Counted from the stretch's first letter, positions 1-9,441 are shown. The stretch: 64,000 nucleotides of DNA from Pseudomonas taiwanensis (GCF_013393345.1 NZ_QJRF01000076.1:62001-126000); one strand, 5' to 3'. The notes: generated from the letters alone by a model not told the origin. A program made the numbers and translations.

Positions 1-30
1 CGTCCACCAGCCGATTGTTTGAGGCCTGCC

Positions 31-531
31 ATGTCCTACGTCATTCGCGATGCTGCCGAAGCCGAGCTACCCGGCATCCTTGCCATCTACAACGACGCCG
101 TGGAGAACACCACGGCGATCTGGAACGAAACCCTGGTGGACCTGGCCAATCGCCGTGCCTGGCTGGCCGACCGCAACGCCGCTGGCTTCCCGGTGCTGGT
201 GGCGGTGAACCCAGCGGGCGAAGTGCTCGGCTATGCGAGCTACGGCCCCTGGCGCAACTTCGATGGTTTCCGCCAGACCGTGGAGCATTCGATCTACGTA
301 CGCAGCGACCAACGCGGCCAGGGCCTGGGCCCGGCGTTGATGCAGGCGCTGGTAGAACGCGCCCGCGCCGCCTCCCTGCACGTGATGGTGGCCGCCATCG
401 AGTCCGGCAACGCCGCCTCCATCCGCCTGCACGAGCGCCTCGGCTTCGTCACCACCGGGCAGATGCCCCAGGTGGGGCGCAAGTTCGACCGCTGGCTCGA
501 CCTCACCTTCATGCAACTGATCCTGGAGTGA
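31..531 (+). CDS. GNAT N-acetyltransferase (phosphinothricin acetyltransferase-like) of the urease locus
   Basis: A 166-residue cytoplasmic acetyl-CoA-dependent N-acetyltransferase. The start is the ATG beginning MSYVIRDA; a farther in-frame ATG at 19 lacks a better ribosome site. The acetyl-CoA pyrophosphate loop is visible as QRGQGLG (residues 94-100), preceded by the beta strand VEHSIYV (84-90), and the C-terminal half carries the LHERLGF helix typical of the Pat/Bar subfamily. The stop is 4 bases before ureB, so the two are probably cotranscribed. A GNAT gene between ureA and ureB is a Pseudomonas peculiarity recalled from P. aeruginosa. Homologues acetylate phosphinothricin or methionine sulfoximine; the substrate here is not determined by the sequence. 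Confidence 0.9.
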   Translation: MSYVIRDAAEAELPGILAIYNDAVENTTAIWNETLVDLANRRAWLADRNAAGFPVLVAVNPAGEVLGYASYGPWRNFDGFRQTVEHSIYVRSDQRGQGLGPALMQALVERARAASLHVMVAAIESGNAASIRLHERLGFVTTGQMPQVGRKFDRWLDLTFMQLILE

Positions 532-535
532 CGCG

Positions 536-841
536 ATGATCCCCGGCGAATACCAGATCCAGGACGGCGAGATCGAACTCAACGTCGGCCGCCGCACCCT
601 GAGCCTCTCCGTGGCCAACACCGGCGACCGCCCGATCCAGGTGGGCTCGCACTACCACTTCTTCGAATCCAACGACGCGCTCGCCTTCGACCGCGCCAGC
701 GCACGCGGCATGCGCCTGAACATTCCGGCAGGCACCGCCGTGCGCTTCGAGCCGGGCCAGAGCCGCGAGGTTGAGCTGGTGGAATTGGCCGGTCTGCGCC
801 GCGTGTATGGCTTCGCCGGCCGGGTGATGGGCGACCTTTAA
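536..841 (+). CDS. ureB: Urease subunit beta
   Basis: The 101-residue small structural subunit of the nickel urease (urea + H2O to 2 NH3 + CO2), cytoplasmic, assembling with UreA and UreC in an (ABC)3 trimer. The family features are clear: N-terminal [16 protein letters not shown], the central GSHYHFFE segment and the [10 protein letters not shown] turn. The length is normal. It follows the GNAT gene by 4 bases and precedes ureC by 158 bases, a gap filled by a C-rich inverted repeat. ureA should lie upstream of the window. Confidence 0.97.
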   Translation: MIPGEYQIQDGEIELNVGRRTLSLSVANTGDRPIQVGSHYHFFESNDALAFDRASARGMRLNIPAGTAVRFEPGQSREVELVELAGLRRVYGFAGRVMGDL

Positions 842-845
842 TAAC

Positions 846-962
846 TCCCCCTCTCCCTCTGGGGCGAGAAGGCACGTTTTGGAGGCGCAGCCTTCAGTGC
901 CTACGAGCGACTGAATGCGCAGCATTCAGGCCGGGGCGCAGAGCGGGGGCCGGGGGTGAGGG
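846..962. repeat. C-rich inverted repeat between ureB and ureC
   Basis: The left side carries a CCCCCTCTCCC run and the right side a GGGGGTGAGGG run, separated by about 80 bases, so the two ends can pair. Related CTCTCCC/GGGAGAGGG elements occur at about 12750-12785, 22870-22912 and 36863-36900, marking a small interspersed family. Being inside the urease operon it may form an mRNA structure between ureB and ureC. No gene is visible in the gap. Confidence 0.5.
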
Positions 963-999
963 ATGTCCTGCCCCGCACGGACTTAACGGAACGTACGCA

Positions 1000-2700
<1,701 letters not shown>

Positions 2701-2723
2701 CCCCCGCTGTCTGGAAGACCCGC

Positions 2724-2970
2724 CACGTTGGGCCTCGCATAGCTCGGACCAACCTACGCAAAGCACTCGCCCTACCCCGGTAGGTTGGTCAGAGCGCAGC
2801 GAAGCCCAACAAAGCGGATTTCGGGGCCGCCACGTTGGGCCTCGCGTAGCTCGGACCAACCTACGCAAAGCACTTGCCCTACCCAGTAGGTTGGTCAGAG
2901 CTCAGCGAAGCCCAACAAAGCGGATTTCGGGGCCGCCACGTTGGGCCTCGCATAGCTCGGACCAACCTAC
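2724..2970. repeat. REP/BIME tandem array 3' of ureC, RAYT-associated
   Basis: About 2.3 copies of a 106-107 bp unit (copies begin at 2724, 2831 and 2937). Each full unit holds two REP cores in opposite orientation: CACGTTGGGCCTCG...GGACCAACCTACG and GTAGGTTGGTCAGAG...GAAGCCCAACAAAG. The third copy stops at 2970 inside the 3' end of the RAYT gene, whose stop codon (complement of CTA at 2967-2969) is part of the REP. The same family flanks the other side of the gene (3615-3704) and recurs at 37916-37999. Paired REPs like these are the expected substrates of RAYT proteins. Confidence 0.9.
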
Positions 2971-3497
2971 ATAAGGCGTTCACCGAAGGTTCCTTCACCC
3001 GGGTCGCACGCCCAATCGGCGCTCATCACACCGGCGCGAATGTATTTGTGGATGGACGAATGCGGCCAATCCGCAGCGCGCCGGACGTGTCCATGCTTCA
3101 CCGGATTGATATGGACGTAATCGACATGCTGGGCGAAATCCCGCTCATCCCGGATCTGATGCTCCCAGAAACGCCTTTGCCATATAGTGCGTTCCCTCCT
3201 GTCACGTTTTGACTGGCTCACCCAGTCTTGCTCGGGCAGCAGGCGGGAAAAAGTCCCCTTGATCTGCCGCCAACGCAGCGAAAAGTCCGCATCGCCTTCC
3301 GGCAGCACCCAAATCGCATGCAGGTGCTCAGGCAAGACGACCATGGCCGATATCTCAAAGGGATGCCGCTTCTTCACTCGCCGAAAGGCGAAGCGCAGAA
3401 CATCAACATGCTCCGTCAGCAGCCGCTGCGAGCGATCCGCCAGATTGACCGTGAAAAAGAATGTGCCGCCCGGCACGAAGGCGCGTCGATAGCGCAT
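2967..3497 (-). CDS. REP-associated tyrosine transposase (RAYT, Y1_Tnp/IS200-like)
   Basis: A 176-residue single-domain HUH endonuclease of the RAYT family, which nicks and rejoins single-stranded REP hairpins and is thought to spread them. The metal-binding HUH motif is H58-L-H60 in VLPEHLHAIW, and the nucleophilic tyrosine is Y127 in DYVHINPVKHG, the usual Tnp_1 signature. I chose the start MRYRRAFVPGG. The reading frame extends further upstream, but that extension reads out of noncoding REP-side sequence. The gene is bracketed by REP elements of one family on both sides, and its stop lies inside a REP, the classic arrangement. It looks intact. Mobilisation would be of the REPs, not of the gene as an insertion sequence. 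Confidence 0.9.
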   Translation of the reverse strand: MRYRRAFVPGGTFFFTVNLADRSQRLLTEHVDVLRFAFRRVKKRHPFEISAMVVLPEHLHAIWVLPEGDADFSLRWRQIKGTFSRLLPEQDWVSQSKRDRRERTIWQRRFWEHQIRDERDFAQHVDYVHINPVKHGHVRRAADWPHSSIHKYIRAGVMSADWACDPGEGTFGERLM

Positions 3498-3614
3498 GGC
3501 CCTGCCCTCCCTGGTGTGAACGCCAGGCGGGCAGTCTAGGAAGCATGTGACAAGGAATGCTCTGAGACTCCTGAAGGGAAAGGCACAAAGGGAAGTCCGA
3601 TCGGGTACAGGGCG

Positions 3615-3704
3615 GTAGGTTGCGGCTGAGCTAAGCGAAGCCCAACACTCGGTCCCGACAGCCACTCAGTTCGTTGGGCTTCGCTGCGCTCTGCCCAACC
3701 TACG
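3615..3704. repeat. Inverted REP pair upstream of the RAYT gene
   Basis: Two REP cores face each other: GTAGGTTGCGGCTGAG...GAAGCCCAAC, then GTTGGGCTTCGC...GCCCAACCTAC. This is the same family as the array at 2724-2970. The pair completes the flanking of the RAYT gene and separates it from the toxin-antitoxin promoter. Confidence 0.85.
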
Positions 3705-3756
3705 GGTTCGAACCCTTTTCTGAGTCGGGATGATTCTTCCTATCGGCAACTCCACC

Positions 3757-3785
3757 TTGAGTCAAAACCATAAAAAGACCAGAAT
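3757..3785 (+). promoter_or_regulatory. Predicted sigma-70 promoter of the toxin-antitoxin operon
   Basis: A -35 element TTGAGT (3757-3762) and a -10 element CAGAAT (3780-3785) are separated by exactly 17 bases. The last bases of the -10 run into the palindrome at 3782-3812, so a repressor bound there would block RNA polymerase. This was assigned by eye. Confidence 0.5.
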
Positions 3786-3812
3786 TTGGCTCCAAATACA
3801 GGAGCCAAATTC
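3782..3812. promoter_or_regulatory. Perfect 12-bp inverted repeat over the -10 and ribosome site of the TA operon
   Basis: Left arm 3782-3793 (GAATTTGGCTCC) and right arm 3801-3812 (GGAGCCAAATTC) are exact reverse complements around a 7-base spacer. The right arm contains the GGAG Shine-Dalgarno at 3801-3804 and ends on the base before the antitoxin ATG. It is most likely the autorepression operator bound by the antitoxin or the TA complex. In RNA the same repeat would form a hairpin burying the ribosome site. Confidence 0.7.
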
Positions 3813-4058
3813 ATGCAAAGCGTACTTGCCAACGTTGCCGTCAGCGTTTCCGAGCTGAAGAAAAATCCCTCGGCCGTAGTGTCCGGCGCCAAGGGTGCGC
3901 CTGTGGCTGTTCTTAACCACAACAAGGTCATGGCCTACATGGTTCCAGCTGAAACCTTCGAGGCACTGATGGAGTATCTGGACGATCAGGCACTGGCCGA
4001 AATCGTCCGCAGCCGTGCCCACGAGAAGGGAGTGAAAGTCAGTCTCGATGACCTATGA
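3813..4058 (+). CDS. Type II antitoxin, Phd/YefM family
   Basis: An 81-residue protein with the Phd/YefM N-terminal DNA-binding fold: MQSVLANVAVSVSELKKNPSAVV, followed by PVAVLNHNKVMAYMVPAETFEALME, the usual strand-helix pattern. The C-terminal tail (LAEIVRSRAHEKGVKVSLDDL) should wrap the toxin. The start at 3813 is preferred over an in-frame ATG at 3786 because GGAG at 3801-3804 sits 8 bases upstream, and the earlier start would lie inside the operator palindrome. It overlaps the toxin gene by 11 bases, implying translational coupling. It is expected to neutralise the toxin and autorepress. Confidence 0.9.
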   Translation: MQSVLANVAVSVSELKKNPSAVVSGAKGAPVAVLNHNKVMAYMVPAETFEALMEYLDDQALAEIVRSRAHEKGVKVSLDDL

Positions 4059-4332
4059 ACTGGAGTTCCTGCCCTCGGCGCTGAAGGAATGGCGCAAGCT
4101 CGGCGATACCGTCCGGGAGCAATTCAAGAAGAAGCTGAAAGAGCGGCTGCAACGGCCGCGTATCCAGGGCGATGCCCTTCACGGAATGCCCGACTGCTTC
4201 AAGATCAAACTTCGCTCCGCCGGTTACCGCCTGGTGTACCGGGTCGAAGACCAACGTATCACCGTGGTGGTGATCGGCGTTGGCAAGCGCGAAGGTGGTG
4301 CGGTTTACGACAAAGCCAAAGGCCGCTTGTAA
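4048..4332 (+). CDS. Type II toxin, RelE/ParE superfamily
   Basis: A 94-residue RelE-fold protein: MTYELEFLPSALKEWRKL opening, central helix with lysine-rich REQFKKKLKERL, then the beta core CFKIKLRSAGYRLVYRVED and a basic C-terminal stretch (GVGKREGGAVYDKAKGRL). The residues KLRSAGYRLVYRV match the RelE group, which cleaves ribosome-bound mRNA, better than ParE gyrase inhibitors. The mechanism is an inference from family. It is translated from within the antitoxin gene and has no disruption visible, so the module is probably active. Confidence 0.9.
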   Translation: MTYELEFLPSALKEWRKLGDTVREQFKKKLKERLQRPRIQGDALHGMPDCFKIKLRSAGYRLVYRVEDQRITVVVIGVGKREGGAVYDKAKGRL

Positions 4333-4350
4333 ACCTGCAAAGCGCCTGCC

Positions 4351-4617
4351 TCAACGCAACTGACTATCCTTGCTCCCCCGCCGGTTATACCCGGTAAAGG
4401 CGGCGTTTTCCTTGTCGTGCTCGGTCTGGCAGGCGACGCACAGGTGCACGCCGGGGATCGCCTTGCGGCGGGCTTCGGGGATGGGGGCGTCGCACTCTTC
4501 GCAGTGCGTCAGGCTTTCGCCCTTCGGCAATTGGCTGCGCGCGCGCTGGACGGCATCTTCGATGGTGCTGTCGATCTGTTCCTGGACGGCGCCATCGCCG
4601 GCCCAACCACTGGCCAT
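4351..4617 (-). CDS. DksA/TraR-family C4 zinc-finger protein (YbiI-like)
   Basis: An 88-residue protein with a C4 zinc finger CEECDAPIPEARRKAIPG...CVAC in its second half, the TraR/DksA signature (CxxC, 17 residues, CxxC). It lacks the long N-terminal coiled coil of full DksA. The start at 4617 (MASGWAGDGAVQEQI) is chosen because GGGAGGT lies 5 bases upstream; an earlier in-frame ATG at 4638 has none. By homology it may bind the RNA polymerase secondary channel. It converges with the toxin gene. Confidence 0.87.
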   Translation of the reverse strand: MASGWAGDGAVQEQIDSTIEDAVQRARSQLPKGESLTHCEECDAPIPEARRKAIPGVHLCVACQTEHDKENAAFTGYNRRGSKDSQLR

Positions 4618-4714
4618 GCTGACCTCCCGCTTGCTCAAGGCTCAATGGAAGATTTGGGCTTTCTTCCGGCCTTTTGCAAGGGGGGCAGTCGTCAGGCGAC
4701 AAGTGGAGGTCGCG

Positions 4715-5581
4715 CTACTCCTTCACGTTCATGAATTCCTCGGCCCAGACGATGTAGTCCTCGGGCAAGGTGTACTTGTGGGTGAGTTCGGTGGCGGTGA
4801 GTTCGTTGCCGGTGGCGACCTGGCGCTGCTCGCGCAGGCAGTCGTAGGTTGCCTTGATGGCGGCGAAGTAAGCCGCGTGTCCATTGACCACGATGCGCAC
4901 GCCAAGGCGGGCGAGGCGTTCGTTGTCGCGCAGTTTGGGGTTGCCGTAGGTGACCAGCATCAGCGGGATGCTCAGGTGTTCGGCGATCTTTTCCAGGTGC
5001 TCGAAGTCGGCCACGCCGACCATGCAGATGCCATCGGCACCGGCGGCCTGGTAGGCCTTGGTGCGCTTGATCACTTCTTCGGTGCTGAGCACACCGGCGT
5101 GGGTGCGGGCGATGATCGCCAGGTCCGGATCGACGCGCGCCTCCAGGGCCGCGCGGATCTTGCCGACGCCTTCCTCCACCGGGATCAGGTCGGTGGACTT
5201 GCGGCCGAACTGGGCCGGCAACAGGGTGTCCTCGATGGTCAGCGCGGCGATGCCGGCACGCTCCAATTCGACCACGGTGCGCATCACGTTGAGGGCGTTG
5301 CCGTAGCCGTGGTCGGCGTCAGCGATTACCGGCAGGCGCGAGACGCGGCCAATTCGGGTCGCCTGTTCGACGAACTCGCTGAGGGTGATCAGCGCGAAGT
5401 CAGGTGCGGCGAGCACCTGCAGGGACGCGACGGAACCGCCGAGGATGCCGACTTCGAAACCGAGGTCAGCGGCGATGCGAGCCGACATGGGGTCGAACAC
5501 CGAAGCGGTGTGAAAACAGGAATCCGAGTCCAGCAGCGCACGAAAGGCCGTGCGCAACTCGTGATGAGAAGCTCTACGCAT
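4715..5581 (-). CDS. Oxaloacetate decarboxylase, isocitrate lyase/PEP mutase superfamily (PA4872-like)
   Basis: A 288-residue cytoplasmic enzyme that resembles P. aeruginosa PA4872, shown to decarboxylate oxaloacetate to pyruvate. The (beta/alpha)8 family features are visible: the substrate loop [17 protein letters not shown], the metal site [10 protein letters not shown], the IEDTLLP segment and IARTHAG. The HGYGN sequence replaces the TGYG of PEP mutase, as recalled for PA4872. The gene is single, reads leftward and its stop is followed by the DksA-like gene about 100 bases on. Confidence 0.88.
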   Translation of the reverse strand: MRRASHHELRTAFRALLDSDSCFHTASVFDPMSARIAADLGFEVGILGGSVASLQVLAAPDFALITLSEFVEQATRIGRVSRLPVIADADHGYGNALNVMRTVVELERAGIAALTIEDTLLPAQFGRKSTDLIPVEEGVGKIRAALEARVDPDLAIIARTHAGVLSTEEVIKRTKAYQAAGADGICMVGVADFEHLEKIAEHLSIPLMLVTYGNPKLRDNERLARLGVRIVVNGHAAYFAAIKATYDCLREQRQVATGNELTATELTHKYTLPEDYIVWAEEFMNVKE

Positions 5582-5772
5582 AAAGGCACCAAAGATCAGA
5601 GGGGGGTCAGGATGAAGCCGGCTCCGTAACTCTGGAGTCGGCGCCCCCGTTTTTCCATTGTCAGACTGCGCCCATTCTAACGGATCAGTCTTTCAGTTCG
5701 CTTAACAGCCACGCGGCTTGTCCGGCACTTCGTCGGCCGCCACACTGACGCCCCCTTTTTCGAGACGCTGCC

Positions 5773-6216
5773 GTGCTGGCACTCACCGCCTACCTGGGCC
5801 TGTTCCTCTCTGCCTTCGGCGCCGCGACCCTGCTACCCCTGCAGTCGGAAGCCGTGCTGGTCGGGCTGCTGCTGGGCAAGGCCCATTCGGCCTGGGCGCT
5901 GGTGACGGTGGCGACCTTCGGCAATGTGCTGGGCTCGCTGGTGAACTGGTGGTTGGGGCGCTACCTGGAGCACTTCCGCGAACGTCGCTGGTTCCCGGTG
6001 AAACCGGCGCAGATGGAGCGGGCGCAGGCCTTTTACCACCGCTACGGCCGCTGGTCGCTGCTGCTGGCCTGGGTACCGGTGATCGGCGATCCGCTGACCC
6101 TGGTGGCCGGGGTGATGCGCGAATCCTTCTGGGTATTCCTGGCCCTGGTGACCCTGGCCAAGGCGGGACGGTACCTGGCGTTGGCGGCGCTGACCCTGGG
6201 CTGGAGCACCCTGTAG
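5773..6216 (+). CDS. YqaA family inner-membrane protein (DedA/VTT-type)
   Basis: A 147-residue polytopic membrane protein with about four hydrophobic segments and the family pattern LPLQSEAVLVGLL...FGNVLGSLVNWWLGRY...GRWSLLLAWVPVIGDPLTLVAGVMR. The start is a GTG at 5773. The DedA/VTT superfamily is linked to lipid or proton-coupled transport across the inner membrane; the specific role of YqaA is unknown. The stop codon TAG (6214-6216) is supplied by a TGTAGGAGCGAG repeat beginning at 6212, so the C-terminus may have been set by repeat insertion. Confidence 0.87.
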   Translation: MLALTAYLGLFLSAFGAATLLPLQSEAVLVGLLLGKAHSAWALVTVATFGNVLGSLVNWWLGRYLEHFRERRWFPVKPAQMERAQAFYHRYGRWSLLLAWVPVIGDPLTLVAGVMRESFWVFLALVTLAKAGRYLALAALTLGWSTL

Positions 6217-6253
6217 GAGCGAGCTCTGCTCGCGAAGCGGTTCGCGGTCCTAC
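6212..6253. repeat. TGTAGGAGCGAGC-type palindromic repeat at the yqaA 3' end
   Basis: TGTAGGAGCGAGC...GCGGTCCTACC forms an imperfect hairpin. Related elements lie at 31514-31563 and 47599-47650. It provides the upstream stop codon and may serve as transcription end or mRNA stabiliser. Confidence 0.75.
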
Positions 6254-6346
6254 CAAGCGCTGCCATTGTGTTTCGGGATACTGCCCCGGCGACGTTGCGT
6301 CGCTGGAGCGCCTACGCTTTCCGGGTCGCTGCCTGGAGGCCAACCC

Positions 6347-6700
6347 ATGAGAAAGCTCGCCCTGCTGATCGCCTTCTTCGCCCTGGTACTCGGCGCCACC
6401 GCTGCGTTCGCCCACCACGGCTGGAGTTCCTATGACGCGGACAAGACCCTGACCATCGAGACACCGGTCAAGACGCTTTCCTATCGCAATCCCCACGCTC
6501 ACATCACCGTCGACTACGAAGGCCGTGAATGGCACGTGGTGCTGGCCCCCCTCAGCCGCATGGAGTCGCGTGGGCTGCCGGAAAAGGACCTGGCACCGGG
6601 CAAGACGGTGACGGTGGTCGGCTACCCGCGCAAGGACGGCACGGCGGAGATCCGCGCGGAGCGGGTGATCGTCGACGGACGCACCGTGGAGCTGCGCTGA
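6347..6700 (+). CDS. DUF6152-family periplasmic protein
   Basis: A 117-residue exported protein. The signal peptide MRKLALLIAFFALVLGATAAFA precedes a mature start HHGWSSYD, a His-Gly-Trp-Ser opening that is the hallmark of this family. The rest is a small beta-rich domain (PVKTLSYRNPHAHITVDYEG, WHVVLAPLSRMESRGL, GKTVTVVGYPRKDGTAEIRAE). The ATG at 6347 has GGAGG at 6335-6339. The next gene begins 5 bases after the stop and encodes a membrane protein. The exposed N-terminal His-His suggests metal (for example copper) binding, which is inference only. Confidence 0.8.
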   Translation: MRKLALLIAFFALVLGATAAFAHHGWSSYDADKTLTIETPVKTLSYRNPHAHITVDYEGREWHVVLAPLSRMESRGLPEKDLAPGKTVTVVGYPRKDGTAEIRAERVIVDGRTVELR

Positions 6701-6704
6701 GCCG

Positions 6705-7190
6705 GTGATAGAACTCGTCCTGCCCTGGGCGGAACAGCTGGAGGCGTCGCCCTTCGGCGCGCTGATGCGCGAGTCCACGCTGTTCTACCCGGCGGCCAAC
6801 CTGCTGCACCTGCTCGGCCTGGTGATGCTGCTGGGCTCAATGCTGCTGCTCGACCTGCGCCTGCTCGGGTTCGCCCGCGAAGTGCCGCTGCTGGAAGCCT
6901 CCCGCCGCCTGACGCCGATCGGCATCGCCGGGCTGTTGCTCCTGCTGCTTACCGGCTTCTGCCTGTTCGCGGCCGACGCGGGGCCGTTGACGAAGAACTG
7001 GTTGCTGCAACTCAAGCTGCTGCTGGTTACCGTAGGTGCCGCCAACGCGTTGCTGTTCCGTGCCCTGTGGAACGCTCGGCTGGTGGATTGGGACCAGCGG
7101 CCACCCGCCAGCGGGCGGCTGCAGGTGGCGCTGTCGATCCTGATCTGGTGCGGGGTGATGTCGGCCGGCCGATTGCTCGCGTACGTCTAG
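6705..7190 (+). CDS. DUF6644-type four-helix membrane protein
   Basis: A 161-residue integral membrane protein with four clear hydrophobic helices (around residues 27-50, 70-92, 98-120 and 140-160). His and Trp residues near the helix ends (NLLHLLGLVML, KNWLLQLKLLL) resemble small heme-binding or cytochrome b561-like proteins. GTG start at 6705, 5 bases after the DUF6152 gene, so the two are probably cotranscribed and may form a complex. The function is not known. Confidence 0.75.
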   Translation: MIELVLPWAEQLEASPFGALMRESTLFYPAANLLHLLGLVMLLGSMLLLDLRLLGFAREVPLLEASRRLTPIGIAGLLLLLLTGFCLFAADAGPLTKNWLLQLKLLLVTVGAANALLFRALWNARLVDWDQRPPASGRLQVALSILIWCGVMSAGRLLAYV

Positions 7191-7208
7191 CACTGTCGCG
7201 CGCCGGCG

Positions 7209-7478
7209 CTAGTCCTTCTTAAGGCACTGGCTCATGAAGGCCTTGCGCTCATCGCCTTTCAGGGCCTTTTCCGAAGCCCCCTTGTTGCAGGCCGTCATGC
7301 GCTCCTGCTGGGTCATGCTCAAGCATTTGCTCATGAAGGCTTTGCGTTCGTCGCCCTTGAGGGCCTTGGCCGTGGCGTCGGCGTTGCAGGTCTTCATTTT
7401 TTCCTGCTGGGTGGCGGCGAAGCCCTGGCCGGCGGCCAGCAAGGCGATGAACATCACGGGCAGGCATAGTTTCTTCAT
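7209..7478 (-). CDS. PsiF-repeat periplasmic protein
   Basis: An 89-residue exported protein with signal peptide MKKLCLPVMFIALLAAGQGFA and two copies of the PsiF repeat: QEKMKTCNADATAKALKGDE and QERMTACNKGASEKALKGDE, each followed by RKAFMS.CL. Four cysteines could form two disulfides. E. coli PsiF is induced by phosphate starvation and has no known activity. The start at 7478 is preferred over an in-frame ATG at 7502 because it begins the signal peptide and has GGGAGA just upstream. It converges with the DUF6644 gene. Confidence 0.88.
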   Translation of the reverse strand: MKKLCLPVMFIALLAAGQGFAATQQEKMKTCNADATAKALKGDERKAFMSKCLSMTQQERMTACNKGASEKALKGDERKAFMSQCLKKD

Positions 7479-7595
7479 GGAAGGGTCTCCCTGTTTATCC
7501 ACAAGGGCAGTCTAGCCAGCGCGACGAACTGTGCCGGACAACCCGAGTCCGCTCGCGTAAACTGCGCGGCCGTTTTTTTCCGGAACACCCGCGAC

Positions 7596-8861
7596 ATGAG
7601 CAACGTCCTCTCCGCCCAGGCCCTGGGCATCGACTTCGGAACCTCCAACTCCACCGTCGGCTGGTGGCGCCCGGACGTGGAGCCGCTGATCGCCCTGGAG
7701 GACGACAAGTTCACCCTGCCTTCGGTGGTCTTCTTCAACACCGAGGAACGTCGCCCGGCCTATGGCCGCCAGGCACTGCACGAGTACCTGGAAGGCTACG
7801 AAGGCCGCTTGATGCGCTCGCTGAAGAGCCTGTTGGGCTCGCCCCTGCTCAAGAGCGAAACCACGGTGCTCGGCAGCGCCCTGCCCTTCAAGGACCTCCT
7901 CGGCCTGTTCATTGGCCAGCTCAAGCAGCGCGCCGAAGCCTTCGCCGGCCGTGAGTTCGAGCAGGTGGTGCTGGGTCGCCCGGTGTTCTTCGTGGATGAC
8001 GATCCGGAAGCGGACCAGGAAGCCCAGAACACCCTGGTCGCCGTGGCGCAGAAACTCGGCTTCAAGGACGTGTCCTTCCAGTTCGAACCCATCGCCGCCG
8101 CATTCGACTACGAGCGCGACATCGAGCGCGAGGAACTGGTACTGATCGTCGACATCGGCGGCGGTACCTCGGACTTCTCGCTGGTACGCCTGTCGCCCGA
8201 ACGCCGTGAAGTGGCCGAGCGCCAGGACGACATCCTCGCCACCGGCGGCGTGCACATCGGCGGGACCGACTTCGACAAGCAGCTCAGCCTGCAAGGCGTG
8301 ATGCCGCTGTTCGGCTATGGCAGCCGGATGAAGAGCGATGCGCTGATGCCCACCAGCTACCACCTGAACCTGGCCACCTGGCACACGATCAACGCCGTGT
8401 ACGCGCAGAAGTCGCAACTGGCGCTGAAGAACATGCGCTATGACATCGTCGACGCCACCGGCATCGACCGCCTGTTCAGCCTGATCGAGCAGCGCGCCGG
8501 CCACTGGCTGGCCATGCAGGTGGAAGACAGCAAGATCGAGCTGACCGAGGCCGAAAGCCGCCGCATCGACCTGGCACGCATCGAGCCGGGCCTCGATGTG
8601 CAACTGAGCCGCGCGCTGTTCGAGAGCGCCATCGACGACCTGCTGGTGCGCATCCGTGCCAGCGTCGATGGCCTGCTTGCCCAGGCCGGCGTGCGAGCCG
8701 ACCAGGTGGACACCCTGTTCTTCACCGGCGGCTCCAGCGGCATTCCGGCACTGCGCCAGAGCGTGGCGGCGATGCTGCCCAATGCCCGCCAGGTAGAAGG
8801 CAACCTGTTCGGCAGCATCGGCAGCGGCCTGGCCATCGAAGCGAAGAAACGCTACGGCTGA
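7596..8861 (+). CDS. Hsp70-family ATPase, YegD type
   Basis: A 421-residue actin/Hsp70-fold protein. The two phosphate-binding loops are clear: phosphate 1 GIDFGTSNSTVG near residue 10 and phosphate 2 VDIGGGTSDFSLV around residue 185, and the adenosine motif FFTGGSSGIPAL lies near residue 375. There is no C-terminal substrate-binding domain of the DnaK kind, as in E. coli YegD. It is a cytoplasmic putative chaperone with unknown client. It is single and preceded by about 115 bases of non-coding DNA. Confidence 0.9.
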   Translation: MSNVLSAQALGIDFGTSNSTVGWWRPDVEPLIALEDDKFTLPSVVFFNTEERRPAYGRQALHEYLEGYEGRLMRSLKSLLGSPLLKSETTVLGSALPFKDLLGLFIGQLKQRAEAFAGREFEQVVLGRPVFFVDDDPEADQEAQNTLVAVAQKLGFKDVSFQFEPIAAAFDYERDIEREELVLIVDIGGGTSDFSLVRLSPERREVAERQDDILATGGVHIGGTDFDKQLSLQGVMPLFGYGSRMKSDALMPTSYHLNLATWHTINAVYAQKSQLALKNMRYDIVDATGIDRLFSLIEQRAGHWLAMQVEDSKIELTEAESRRIDLARIEPGLDVQLSRALFESAIDDLLVRIRASVDGLLAQAGVRADQVDTLFFTGGSSGIPALRQSVAAMLPNARQVEGNLFGSIGSGLAIEAKKRYG

Positions 8862-8992
8862 CCGCTCATCTGCCACCGGCCCGGCATCCCTTGCCGGGCC
8901 GCACGATCCGCCCGACGCAGGTAGATTCTCAATGGCCTGCTAGGCTCAATCCCACCGCGGGACGAGCCCGCGCCAGATAGGGAAGTTCTGCC

Positions 8993-9358
8993 ATGAGCAA
9001 GCAAGCATTGCTGCTGGCCTGCGCCCTGGCCTCGATGGTCGGCTGCGCCAGCAAGATGGAAAACCCCACCGACTACTACACCTACCGCGACCAGCCGCTG
9101 GTCAAGCAGGTCGAGGAAGGCATGACCGAGTCGCAGGTGCGCACCATCGGCGGTCCACCATCGTCCTCTGTGCGTCGCAAGGTCCATGCCGGCCTCTGCA
9201 ACGATTACATCCTCAACCAGGACGGCCACCAACAGGCCTACCATGTCAGCTTCGACGGCAGCGGCCGGGTCGAGGAAAAGGGCTTCATGACCTGCCAGCA
9301 ACGCGAGCAGGCCGAGCGCGAGAAAGCCGAGAAACAAGCCAGCGACGGCGGCTATTGA
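8993..9358 (+). CDS. osmE: OsmE-family outer-membrane lipoprotein, copy 1
   Basis: A 121-residue lipoprotein with signal peptide and lipobox SMVGC (Cys at residue 18). The SmpA/OmlA (BamE-like) fold is recognisable from VEEGMTESQVRTIGGPPSS and CNDYILNQDGHQQAYHVSFDGSGRV. E. coli OsmE is induced by high osmolarity and in stationary phase. The C-terminal tail is charged (REQAEREKAEKQASDGGY). A closely similar copy follows at 9580. Confidence 0.9.
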   Translation: MSKQALLLACALASMVGCASKMENPTDYYTYRDQPLVKQVEEGMTESQVRTIGGPPSSSVRRKVHAGLCNDYILNQDGHQQAYHVSFDGSGRVEEKGFMTCQQREQAEREKAEKQASDGGY

Positions 9359-9408
9359 TCAGCCTTATCGCTGCCGAACGGCGGCATCCGGCAGTTCGCC
9401 ATCACCCA

Positions 9409-9441
9409 AGCTGAAAGCCTCGCCTGGCGCGGCTTTCAGCT
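9409..9441. other. Hairpin between the two osmE copies
   Basis: Perfect 11-bp arms AGCTGAAAGCC (9409-9419) and GGCTTTCAGCT (9431-9441) with an 11-base loop. No T-run follows on either strand, so it is not a canonical terminator. It may limit read-through from copy 1 or protect its mRNA 3' end. Confidence 0.5.
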
